Shown: in pieces, positions 43,000-53,527 of the stretch
Layout: each line of letters begins with the position of its first letter
How positions within the stretch are numbered: the first letter of the stretch is position 1
Source of the DNA: Manis javanica
Lineage: Eukaryota; Chordata; Mammalia; Pholidota; Manidae
Assembly (NCBI RefSeq): GCF_040802235.1
Contig: NC_133174.1
Location: 86,946,647 to 87,010,646, forward strand
Direction of reading: 5' to 3'
DNA length: 64,000 nucleotides
Position numbers and translations under genes: made by a program
The notes under the pieces: model-generated
Told to the model about the DNA's origin: nothing
The model's database searches: none
What the model saw: the letters and a program-made list of their open reading frames with translations, nothing else

Positions 43000-44892
43000 G
43001 CTCCAGCATAGTTCTGGGCCTCTCCCTTCCTGTTCCCACCAGGAGGCAAACAATGTGAAGTATATGTGTGAACACTTTTCATATATTGGTGATAGTCACT
43101 GAATAGAAATTTGCCTGAAATTCTCACCTAAAAAGAATTCTGTATGAAATCATTGTCATCATTATTATCATCATAGCCCCTTGCAGTCAATTAACGATAG
43201 CTTTTATGGAATTGCATATATACACATGTACTTAACAGCAAGCTCAACATGAAAGAACCTTCATTAGCACCTGTGTAAGGTGCCAGGTGAAGCTCTTTAT
43301 AGCCTTAGGTTTTGCGCCTGTCATTTTCAGGACTAGAATGCCTGGCCTTTCATGCCCTCCCGGTCTTTGATACATGCTCTGCTGCCTGTCTAGGTCTGTC
43401 TTTCTGCAAATTCTGATTTAGTCCTCAACCTCTCTGTGATATTTTTACACGCTTCACGAATCATATATTTTTACATGCATCACCATTTTACATGCCTTCA
43501 CATTCTGATATTTATAATCCCCTCCCACAAATACCACATAGATCTCTGCACTGCCAGTAAATGGTTATAGTGCTTTACACACAGTGGCATTTTAATAGGT
43601 TTTTGGTTGCTATTACTATTAAGTCACTTGATTTTTGCTCTTCAGGATTCTGACCAACAAAAAAGATGAATATAGTGACATAATCAGCTTCTCTAAAAAG
43701 AAAATTAACTTGCTTCACAAAGGCATAAGCTACTAACTAGTAACTTGTTAACTATTAGTATGAGGTATGGGCAAAAACATATGTGCATATCAGAGGTGGT
43801 GACTAAAAGCAGTTCTAGAAATTTCATGTTTATTCTAGGTAAACCCAGGATGTAGTATACAATCCAGGCAGTTCCTACAGGATACACAGCTAAGAGCACA
43901 GCTGAACAATTTGGAAATCTCACAGGAAATTGTTCTTGTGAAATTGAGCTATTAAGCAAATGTTATCAAACCTAAGGTGTCTGGATAAGCATAATATCAT
44001 CTTTCAGCCAAATCCAAGTATATGCAGATTTTTTTCATCACAAATTTAAATGGCACACGAAAGTGACTGGTGATATAAAATGTGTTGTAACAACTTACTA
44101 GTTGAAATAACTATTCAAATCCTTGTAAGACAAAGTTAAATAAAGGGGAAAATCCACATCCTTTTACGGTGGAGTATGTGCTACCAAATGTGGGTGGTCT
44201 GTCAGAGGGAATGGCAGCAGTGATTACTATAGGCCACAGAATTTCTGCTCCAGTGTAAGAGCTTGAAGGTACATTTAATTTCATGCTTTTCAAGTCATAG
44301 GATATAACATCATCTGTCCCAACACTTTGTATTTAGAGACAATTAAGATACATTTTCAGGCAATTTAATAATTTTCATTTCAAGTGATTTCTTGAGTACT
44401 GTAAAAATAAAAGGTGTCACACCATGCTTTTTATCTTTCATTTTACTTTAGGCAAAAACTCTTCACCTATCCTATAATGTATAATCCACTCATTTTTTTC
44501 ACTCACTAGAGCCAGAATTTCAGAATTGCAGTCATAGTGATAGTGAATAATTGTGGGCAATTTGGACTATAGCTACTCTTATTTCTTCCTTGAGTTAGAA
44601 TTTATGTGCTGCATTGGTTATAGCACAGTATTAAAAAGATCCATGTCATGGGGCAAATTCTAATATAGGCCAGTGGGTTTTATTTCATGTTCTGATCATA
44701 GAAGTCACCCGTAATTAGTTGGCTGGCTTGCAACCATGTGGCACCAGTCAAAAGAAAGAATGGAAATTATTTTGCACATAGCCCCATCCTGCTTCTGACA
44801 AAAACAACTGAAAGCTCAGTACCTACAAAACACTGATCACTATTATCTTTGAAAATGAAAGACATCACATTTCATGTTAAAACACTTGATTT
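43000..44892. other. Unassigned AT-rich sequence
   Basis: No gene. Open frames at 43705-43959 and 44111-44293 on the minus strand have no recognisable features. Confidence 0.5.
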
Positions 44893-44897
44893 CCATG
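44893..44897. repeat. Target-site duplication, left copy (family X provirus)
   Basis: CCATG precedes the TG of the 5' LTR and recurs at 47222-47226 after the 3' LTR. Five base pairs fits class III or many class I elements and excludes the 6-bp habit of class II. Confidence 0.8.
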
Positions 44898-45405
44898 TGT
44901 CGATAAAATGAGAGTTCCTGTGGCCAGGATTCTCACCTGGCCATGGTTGACTGGCTCACTGCACACCTGTGGGCAATACATGGCTGTTGACTCTATATAA
45001 AGAGCTCCATCCAGTGCTCTGGGCATTAGGGGGCAGGGCTGCAAGGCTGCAGGAGAGCAGAGCAGAGGCTGGAGAGGTGGCAGCACTGAGGACAGAGGCC
45101 CAGAGTACGGCTGTGCGGGACGACTGTGCAGAGAGGCCCAGAGGACAGCTGTGTGGGACGACTGTGCAGAGAAGCCCGGAGGACAGCTGTGTGGGATGGC
45201 TGTGTGGACAGAGGGGCCCAGAGGCTGAGACCAGCTTGCTGCATACAGACTCGCTCTGAGTGAATGGGATTTTAGTGACTGACCTGCCACCTGGAAATAA
45301 AGTTGGGTATAACCCTTTCACCCCAAAAACGTTTTGCTGTCATTTTCTTTGGTCACACTGAATCTATAGCAAACTTGCCTGGGGCTGAAACCCATTGGCA
45401 ATACA
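44898..45405 (+). repeat. 5' LTR of family X provirus, with internal tandem unit
   Basis: 508 bp, TGTCGATAAAATG to GGCAATACA. TATA box in TCTATATAAAG near 44990. AATAAA near 45296-45301 (GAAATAAAG). Between about 45112 and 45225 a unit of about 38 bp beginning CTGTGYGGGACGACTGTGC is repeated about two and a half times. Confidence 0.85.
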
Positions 45406-45490
45406 ATTGCTGAAAGTTGGCAGGGTTCATTGTTGACCAAGGAAAAAGACAGGCTGCCCTTATGAGGGGGGTGCTTCAGCGGGCTGCCCT

Positions 45491-46474
45491 GTGAATGGGG
45501 AAACAGTGGATCATCCCGCAATGGGTATGTGGTCTGAGGTGGCTTGCCTCCTAAAGGACTGGACCCCACCCCAGGACTGGAGGCAAGTGGAGGTGACACC
45601 TGAGGCAGTAGGGGTGGCCCTTGGTATAGTAAGCAGATCCTTTGAGAAGCAGAGTGCCCAGGAGGCAGTGGGGACTTTGGGTTGGCTGCTTCTCACAGTA
45701 TTAAAAAAGTCTGCAGAGGAGACCCAAGAAATGTCGGCACAAGAACACAAGCTGCAAAATTCTGTGGATTCCCTGAGGAAGGAGATGGCATTGAGGAGGG
45801 AGGAGGCAGCATGAGAACACCAGCAGCAAGGTGCCACTGGAGACAAGATGGCAGTGCTGCCAGGTGTTCTGAAGGAGGAAGAGGCCATCAAGGAAAAAGA
45901 CAAACTCCTGAGGGAAGCACAGGCGGAGGTGGCATGAGAACGTCAGCTGCGAAGCAGTGAGCTGAAGGTAAGAGAACTTCTGAAGACTGAGGTAGCATTG
46001 TTGTGAGGCACTATAGCAGAGGAGGCACTTGGAGGAGTGGAGAGAAAGGTGCCATCAGCCCCAGAAATGGAGGAGCTGGAGAAGGATGAAGGGGTGGTGT
46101 GGGAGGCACTGGCACCTCCTGTATTGAAAGCACGCCCAGTGGTTGTAAAGAAAATAAAGACACAGCAGCTGAAAGTTCCCCAAGGAGAGGAGCAGCCCCC
46201 TCTCCAGGTCATGGAGCACTCTATGGTCCACGCCTATACTCAGGCAGAGCCAGTGGCTGTGGGACTTAGGGGTGGATGGAATTGTTCTGTCGAGATCAGA
46301 GATGGCAAAGCTGTCTTCCCTGACAATGCAGCCCGCCTTGAGGTAATGACTACAAAATGTGAGGTGACCTGTACAGTAGCTGAAGCAACAAGAACCCAGA
46401 GAAAAATAAGACCTGTTACTCAGGAGGAATTTGAGGGGCCTTGTGAGGGTTACGAGGACCCAGATGTGGGTTGA
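45491..46474 (+). pseudogene. Gag-like coiled-coil frame of family X provirus, three stops
   Basis: One reading frame spans 45491-46474 with TGA stops at 45812-45814, 45935-45937 and 46004-46006 and no frameshift that I can see. The first part (WLLLTVLKKSAEET... to residue 107) resembles a small helical domain. The middle is Glu/Arg/Leu-rich with heptad spacing (EHKLQNSVDSLRKEMALRREEA), suggesting a coiled coil. The last 145-codon piece (46037-46474) has KKIKTQQLKVPQ and a C-terminal region with Cys residues but no zinc knuckle. The layout is that of a Gag-only element. The family relation is inferred from position between LTRs, not from a named motif. Confidence 0.6.
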
Positions 46475-46748
46475 TTTGATATGGGCAGGAGTAGATGGAA
46501 GGAAATTAGACGGAAAGCCAAATAGGATCTTACTGGAGCTATGCCAACAGCTGAAACCAGAGCAGCAGTTCCAGCCATTAAGACCAAAGAGGCAAAGGTC
46601 AGAGACAGAGCCATGAGTCTGGCCTGTGTGTCTCCAAGACTTTTTGCTGGAGAGGCTGGAGAACAATGTTCGAACTTCCTTGCACAGGGACCATTGCAGA
46701 GGACTAAGGGCACATAGATCGACAGGAGAGAATCCTGGAGGGGTGGAG

Positions 46749-47221
46749 TGTGGATAAAATGAGTGTTCCTGTGGCCAGGATTCTCACCTGGCCATGGTTG
46801 TCTAGCTCACTGCACACCTGTGGGCAATAGATGGCTATTGACTCTGTGTAAAGAGCTCTGCCCAGTGCTTTAGGCACAACACGGTGGCAGGGCTGCCAGG
46901 CTGCAGGAGAGCAGAGCAGAGGCTGGAGTGGTGGCAGTGATGAGGACAGAGGTCCAGAGTATGGCTGTGCGGGATGACTGTGCAGAGAGGCCCGGAGGAT
47001 GGCTGTGTGGGATGGCTGTGTGGACAGAGGGGCCCAGAGGCAGAGACCAGCTTGCTGCATACAGGCTTGCTCTGAGTGAATGGGATTTTAGTGACTGACC
47101 TGGCACCTGGAAATAAAGTTGGGTATAACCCTTTCACCCCAAGAACATTTTGCTGTCATTTTCTTTGGTCACACTGAATTCATAGAGGGCTTGCCCAATG
47201 CTGAAACCCATTGGCAAGACA
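46749..47221 (+). repeat. 3' LTR of family X provirus
   Basis: 473 bp, TGTGGATAAAATG to GGCAAGACA. TATA-like TCTGTGTAAAG is degraded near 46842. AATAAA near 47112-47117. It has about one fewer 38-bp unit than the 5' LTR. Confidence 0.85.
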
Positions 47222-47226
47222 CCATG
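47222..47226. repeat. Target-site duplication, right copy (family X provirus)
   Basis: CCATG, followed by an (AT)n stretch. Confidence 0.8.
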
Positions 47227-47468
47227 ATATATATATACTTTTTAACTGTGTGCAGAGCACACACAGTCTTAATATTTAGTTTGTCTCTCCTCACTTTTCC
47301 TATTGAATTCCATTATAGTGATGGGCAGTTAGTTACTGAATTAGGAAGGGTTTTTAAAAACAAAATGTTATTATAAGTAGAATTTCCAGGGTAATAACTC
47401 TGAATTGGTGATGTTAGCAACATACAACTACAAAATCCAAAAAAAAAAAAGTGAAGACATAATTCTAT

Positions 47469-47821
47469 TGTGCTGGGAAAACACAACGTCTCACCTGAGG
47501 GGGATTGCCCCAGGCAGTTTTACTCTGGATTTGATGAGACCTAATAACAACGTTAGGGGTAAAAGGGTTTAGACCAAGCTTTATCCTCACAGTGGCAGGC
47601 TGAGTGCTGGAATCACATCTGTCTTCTGGGACATTCACAATCCATCTCTGTCTCTGTCTCAGGGCAGAACACTGGGCAGAGCTCTCTATAGTGTAACACC
47701 GACAATAATGGCTTATTGCCAATGGGTGTGTAAGCATGTCCCTATGCAGAAGGCCAGTTATCTCAGTAGTTTAGGGTCAGGTGAGGATCCTGGCCATAGG
47801 AGCTTTCATTTTTCCTACACA
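47469..47821 (-). repeat. LTR of family X, diverged, antisense
   Basis: The reverse complement starts TGTGTAGGAAAAATGAAAGC and shares 'ctatggccaggatcctcacctga', 'agagctctgcccagtgttct' and 'gggtaaaagggtttaga' (as complements) with the other copies. Edges are approximate, and no target duplication is clear. It lies only 45 bp from the next copy. Confidence 0.7.
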
Positions 47822-47861
47822 CATATACTCTGAATCTTTGTATTATTAAGAAACAACTACG

Positions 47862-47866
47862 GTAAG
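47862..47866. repeat. Target-site duplication, left copy (family X solo LTR)
   Basis: GTAAG; the second copy is at 48288-48292. Confidence 0.8.
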
Positions 47867-48287
47867 TGTGGATAAAGTGAAGGTTCCTATGGCCAGGATT
47901 CTCACCTGGCCCTGGTCAGCTAGCTCACTACACCCATGTGAGCAATATGTTGCTATTGACTCTATATAAAGACCTCCACCCAGAGCTCTGGGCAACACAG
48001 TGGCACAGCTGCAGGGCTGCAGGAGAGCAGAGCAGAGGCTGGAGTGGTGGCAGGGCCGAGGACAGAGGTCCAGAGGATGGCTATGCAGGTAGAGAGGCCC
48101 AGAGGCAAAGACTGGCTTGTTGCATGCAGACTTGCTCTGAATGGACAGGACTCTAGTGATTGACCTGCCACTGTGGGAATAAAGTTGGGTATAAACCCTT
48201 TCACCCCATGAAATTGTCTCCTTGTCATTTTTCAGTCTCATTGATCCAGAGGGGCCTTGTCTAGGGCTGAGACCAATTGGCAAGACA
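47867..48287 (+). repeat. Solo LTR of family X
   Basis: 421 bp, TGTGGATAAAGTG to GGCAAGACA, flanked by GTAAG duplications. TATA box TCTATATAAAG near 47959. AATAAAG near 48179. It carries fewer of the 38-bp units. Presumably produced by recombination between the two LTRs of a provirus. Confidence 0.88.
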
Positions 48288-48292
48288 GTAAG

Positions 48293-51200
48293 TTTGATTG
48301 TTCTTCTAAGCTGTGCTTTTTGGCTCTGAAAAAGAAGAGGTGTGCTACTCAGTCCTCACCTTGATGGAAGGAAAAACATAAGCTCTGGAGAAGATAGTAT
48401 AAAACTCTCTGATACACTAACTGCAGTGGTATATACACTTGACTCTGTGACATGTGTAGACAGTAGATGAATGATAGGTCATATCAACCTTCATACAGTC
48501 TGTATAATTAACAGATTTTGTTGTTGTTCTGCAACTCTGAAATACTTCTACTACCCTATCATCATGCTGGAAGAAAATTATGGACAATTTGTTTCCAGTA
48601 AGACCCTGACCATATGGCCCATGGATATGCATCCGAAAAAAATATAAATTGCAACCCCTCAGCCCACAGAGCTCGCCTGTAATATCAACTGCCTTTTAGC
48701 ACAGTTTGTTGTCAAAACCCATGAGTTAGCAGATGCAGAGCCACATTTTTATATTTATAGCTTCAAAAACATTAATTCCATTACAAATTTGGAAATTTCA
48801 CTTTACAGATGTTGACTGTCTGTGTATCTTTGTTTGTTTCCCTATTTTGTGTGATGATCAAAGGGGGAGGGCAGAAATAGTTCCTCTCTTCAAGTGACTG
48901 CTGTGAGCTCATTCTCATTAACAATGCCACTGATTTTGATGATATGCATTATATGCATATAATTAAAAATATATTTCCCCAGTTCTTAGTACTATAAAAA
49001 GCTTGATTAGGCAATTCGCTCTTTTCATTATGTCAACTAATAAGACATCAGTTGAAAGAACAGGGAAAGCCAGTAGAGAGCATGAATATTAATATGGAAA
49101 AAACTCACTGAATGGGAGATGCCTTAAGGACCAAAAAATGAATAGGAGATATGCCGAAATGTTTTACCGGCTCAGAGTTGCAGCAAAAGCATTGCCAAAT
49201 GCAGTTAGAACTGCCCTGGCTCTGACGAACAGTGAAGCATTACAAGAAGATTTCCTATGGCTTCAAGAAATGGACTCATTTCAGTATAGACGCCTGTGTT
49301 ACTTACCTTAATGTAGGGATTTTTAAAGACTCACTCTGGTTTTTAAGTTTGCAATCAGCCTGTAACCCATTTTGCTATTTTGCAAGTCTATATAAGCTTT
49401 ACTTCTAATAGTAAATAATGACAGTCATTGCTTAACTATACCGAAGTTTGTGTATTTGGAGGGCACACCATTGCTGATGATTTTATCTATGTGCTCATCC
49501 TGCTGACACCAATAACATAATGGGTGTGTCTCTGGGGTGGTTATCTTATTTACATTATAAACTGTATGCTAAAAAGAAGTGTGAATTATATATTTAGTAA
49601 ATTATCCAGGGTTAGAGTGAATTATATAAATAAAAATAATGCATATTACTTCAGAGTAAAACTACCTTTAATGATTTTTCTAAGGGAATTTTCATCTAGA
49701 AGCAGTGAGCTTTTTTCAATGAAGCAGAAGTTCCATTAGAGTCTCAGAATGCTACCAGAAATGGTTTGAAAGGGGTCCTGAATGAGGAGATAGTAGGCAA
49801 CTAAAGATTAATCTCAGTTCCTAATTTTATAATTGTGCTGTATTTCAATTCTGTTATACACAGCACAAATATCAGAATGGTGTCACTTCAATTCATAAAA
49901 TTGAGGGAATTTAAATTCAGTGACCTTGAAAGTCAAGTTGTTCTCCCAGGTTACATCAAACAGTGGACAATACCTCATGTGTGGGGCAGTCCAGAAAAGC
50001 CCAGATCACTGCATAGTAGAGTGAATTATTGAGTATAGCACAAGACTTTTGTGAATTGCTGCTGTTCTTTGAATCAATTCAGAACAGTTTTATTATTTAC
50101 TGGGTAAAATATATTTTTATATTGCAAAGATCAAAATGCAATCGGCACAACAGTCAACATAATTTGTATCAAAGAACGAGGCAAACTCATTCAGATTCCT
50201 TCCAGTGCCATAGAATTGCATGCCTGAAAATGAACAAACCCACCTTCCTATCTCCTTGAAAATCTCCAGAGCATTTATGGGATTTGTAGTTATTTTATTT
50301 TGTGTCCATTTATATTAAATGTTGAAGTTAGCTTACAGGAATGTTTATTTTCATAACATAGGAAAATACATTGCATCCAAGTTTTGTGATCCTTTAATTC
50401 ATTTGTAGTTTAATAAATAATTTAGGTTCTATTTCTAATTATAACACATCAAGTCCATAACTTGGCAATAGTCTTTTTTTCCCATTATTATCTATACACA
50501 GGCTTTGCAAATGAATTGAAAACTAATTATTTTCCCCCTTGTTTTGCAGAATATTTTGTACTCAAAGCTATGTGTGTACTCAAAGCTTCAGCAAATTTCC
50601 CTTATTGTGTTAAAAGGTAAAGATATATTTGATGCATTAATCTTCTAGGTAGCATAGGGCAAGGATGTATAGAGGTACACATATCAAACACAGCACCCTG
50701 ACTAAAAGCCTATGTTGATTTTCTTTTTCTTTTTCTGAGTACAGTTGTACAATTTTCTAAAAGCAGTTCAATTATCCTACTGCCACTTCTAAATCTATAT
50801 TTATCACATAGTCATTAATATCCTGAATTCTGAATCCTCACTATATAACCTTGGCTTTATGGCTGGTATGCATGAAATCAAACTACATGTGAATGAGCTG
50901 TTAAAGATGAAACTGTAGCTTTTGTTGACTTACCTTTTTTTTTTTTTAAATCAGGATCTAAGATGAAATCATATTACACAAAATTTTTGCTCTATCATGC
51001 ATCATGTTAGAAAGGCATCTCTGCCAGGTCTGTGTTACTAATGGGTATAATACCTAAAAGACAAAGTATACAAATTTGGCCAAGTACCTTCTTTCCAGCC
51101 ACTTGTCAGGTAAAAATTGTTTCTTTACTTAGATTGTATGAAATTATACTAAAGATCACTATTGAATCAGGATATCCTATACAGTCCCTCTAACAACCAT

Positions 51201-52546
51201 GACATTAGATTTGTAACTTCAGAATGCCTGTAGCATCATCTTCTGAAATACTAACTTTAAAAATGGGGCATGGCTCAATAGCCTCAAGAAAATTATTGCT
51301 AGATTTGTTGGTTATTCATGAAAACAAGCACTTTCCGATATAGTATCATCAGAGCTAATTGATCACAACAAGTATCTGCTATGTCCCTGCATTTTTAGGA
51401 CTTTTAAACATTAAAATGGGTTAGCAAAGGTGATTTCCCCCCTAAAGGTCTAAAAATTTAAGGCTTATACATGTTTGGGACAATTTGGAACATTCTTCCT
51501 GAAGGCAACTGCATACACTCAATAACCTTCAACATTACTGTTTTGTTTTGTTTTTGTTTTAAACTTCAAATCTCATTAATCAACCTTATGAAGAAGTATT
51601 TCTTTTCCTTTTTGAAGGCTACTATCTTTGGGTTAAAGAGAATCAAGGGGTGAGATATGTTTTGCATTATCATCTATATATCTATCTTTTAATGATTTGA
51701 AATTTAATTACTTGTTCAATGTAATCAGAGAACAAAAAATTCATTATTTCCCCATCTAGCTATGAACAGCCTAAGATTGTCCAAATCTGCTGGATATTAT
51801 TTAATTTTGCTTTCACCACATTCTCTACTGGATAACTCACAAAGCAAAATTAGACAATCCTCAAAAGAATGACTTTTAAATATCAAGAGTTTTATAAAAT
51901 AGAGCTAAATTTATGAATAAAATGACTTTTGTCACTGTCATTACCAAAGGAACAGGAAGAGATTTCTCACAATTGTGGACAGTAAACAGAATAGAATACT
52001 TAATAGTCACCATAATGTTAAAAATCACATCCTTGTAATGAATTATGGTGGGTCCCTAGTACTAAATACTAAAACAGCAATATAAGGAAAAGAGAATAAA
52101 CTTGTTTGAAAAATTGGATGAGCTTTCTTCTGTGATAATAATCTGTTTCATAAAAGCAAAACGGACTATTTCAAAATAGCCCTTGCCCGTGAGGCTCTAT
52201 TAAGCTATTGTTTCTCCAATTTGAAGAGAGTGAATGTACTTGATGTGCCATAAGACCACTGCCAAAATCTTGCAAAATCAGGAACATGGTCAGAAACGGG
52301 TCATGCTGGGGTAGCAAGTGAGAGACAAAATACCTTGTTAGCTAACAGTGCTGAATGTGGTACTACTACTTGCTAGGAAGAAAAATTTAAAGAATCAACC
52401 TAATCTCTATGAAGAATAATATTCATTTAATGATTGAGAGGAAAACATAAGGACAACTCCTCTATCTAAGGGACAATTGCTTAGGAAATTAATTTCAAGA
52501 AACTTAAAACTAACAATTATACATCTCTGTAAGATACTGTGATGAT
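48293..52546. other. Unassigned AT-rich sequence
   Basis: About 4.25 kb with no supportable gene, RNA or named repeat. A T-run lies near 50937-50947. Open frames of 60-76 codons (for example 49524-49739 and 50029-50259) have no recognisable domains. Confidence 0.5.
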
Positions 52547-52860
52547 TACTTTCATGTGTCAACTTGGCTAGGCTATAGGTCCCAGTTCTTTAATCAAACA
52601 CTAATCTGAGTGTTGCTGTGAAGGTCCTTTGTAGATGCTGTGAACATCTACAATCAGTTGATTTTAAGTAGAGGAGATTACCCTTGATAATGTGGGTGGG
52701 CTTCATCCAATCAATTGAAAGCTCTTAAGAGCAAAACTATGAGGTTTCCCAGCAAGAAGAAATTCTGTCTGAAGACCACAACATCAACTCCTGCCTAAAT
52801 TTCTAGCCTACCAGCCTGCCCTACAGATTTCAGATTTGCCAGCCCCCACAATTATGTGAC
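52547..52860 (+). repeat. MLT1-like LTR (ERVL-MaLR), left part
   Basis: 'ttactttcatgtgtcaacttggctaggcta', 'gattacccttgataatgtgggtgggcttcatccaatca' and 'tgccagcccccacaattatgtga' match the MLT1 order. The right part resumes at 53379. Confidence 0.85.
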
Positions 52861-53378
52861 TGAAGAGAAGCAAATTTTGCTACTCCAAAATATGCCTTTG
52901 TGGCACACTGATTATTTTAAGCTGGATATGTTTTAAAAAGCAGCAAGCTTAGGGAAATGTCTAAAAACTGATTGGAAGTTACCCTATTGTAAGAGGTATT
53001 TATGCTTATAAGGCAACTTTCCATCTCTAAGGGTTCTGCCTCAGCTGTACAAAGAAACAGGCATGACTCAGTCTCTAAAAAATTTATCAGTAGAACAACC
53101 ATTTAAATCCACAAAACAACCCTACCCTTGTTGACTGTGGTTTTCCTGGTGACCTCCAATAACTGACTTCTACCACATCACCTTTTTTTCAGCTGAAGAT
53201 GGTATTTAAGGTGATGGCTTCAGCCATTTTGGGGACTTATTCAGTTTTTCTGGGTCTCTCCCATGTATACATGTTATTAAACTTTTGCTTTTCTCCTATT
53301 AGTCTGTCTTATGTCATTTTAATTATTAAACCAGCCAAAGAACTTCGAAGTGTAGAAGGATTTTTTTTCTCCCCAACA
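52861..53378 (+). repeat. Younger LTR nested in MLT1
   Basis: 518 bp beginning TGAAGAGAAGC and ending CCCCAACA. 'ggtatttatgcttataaggcaac' upstream and 'acatgttattaaacttttgcttttctcctattagtctgtcttatgtcattttaattattaaaccagcc' downstream are typical of a mammalian LTR with a TTAAAC-type poly(A) signal. A clean duplication was not visible, and the family is not named. Confidence 0.7.
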
Positions 53379-53527
53379 TAAGCCGATTCCTTAAACTTGA
53401 TTCTCACATTCTCTCATTCTTTCTTGCTCTCTCCCTGCTCTCCCTGCACACACAGACATACAAAGACACACACACAAATATATCCTATTGGCTTGGTTTC
53501 TTTCTCTGGAAAACCCTGACTGATACA
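53379..53527 (+). repeat. MLT1-like LTR, right part
   Basis: 'agccgattccttaaa', a CT-rich block, a CA-rich block and 'cctattggcttggtttctttctctggaaaaccctgactgatacaga' complete the MLT1 terminus. Confidence 0.85.

Larger units (their letters stand above)
44898..47221 (+). mobile_element. Non-autonomous provirus of LTR family X
   Basis: Two LTRs (44898-45405 and 46749-47221) flank only 1,343 bp of internal sequence with a decayed gag-like frame and no trace of protease, reverse transcriptase or env. The CCATG duplication and TG...CA ends show retroviral integration. Because pol is absent it must have been mobilised by a helper, or it is an internally deleted survivor. The LTRs differ by an extra ~38-bp unit and many substitutions, so it is much older than the class II provirus. 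Confidence 0.85.

Noticed and set aside
45100..45230. Possible CRISPR-like repeat array
   Set aside because: The units are adjacent without spacers, lie in an LTR, and the genome is mammalian. They are tandem LTR units.
44877..45321. Overlapping antisense frames of 121-137 codons in the family X LTR
   Set aside because: They cover the tandem 38-bp units, which have no stops in several frames. The same frames recur in the other LTR copies, as expected for repeats and not for a gene.
45406..45430. Primer-binding site of the family X provirus
   Set aside because: The sequence after the LTR (ATTGCTGAAAGTTGGCAGGG) does not match a tRNA 3' end that I can recognise, so none is called.
46055..46666. 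203-codon antisense frame in the family X provirus
   Set aside because: It is the complement of the gag-like coiled-coil frame; Glu/Leu-rich sense codons give long antisense frames. No features of its own.
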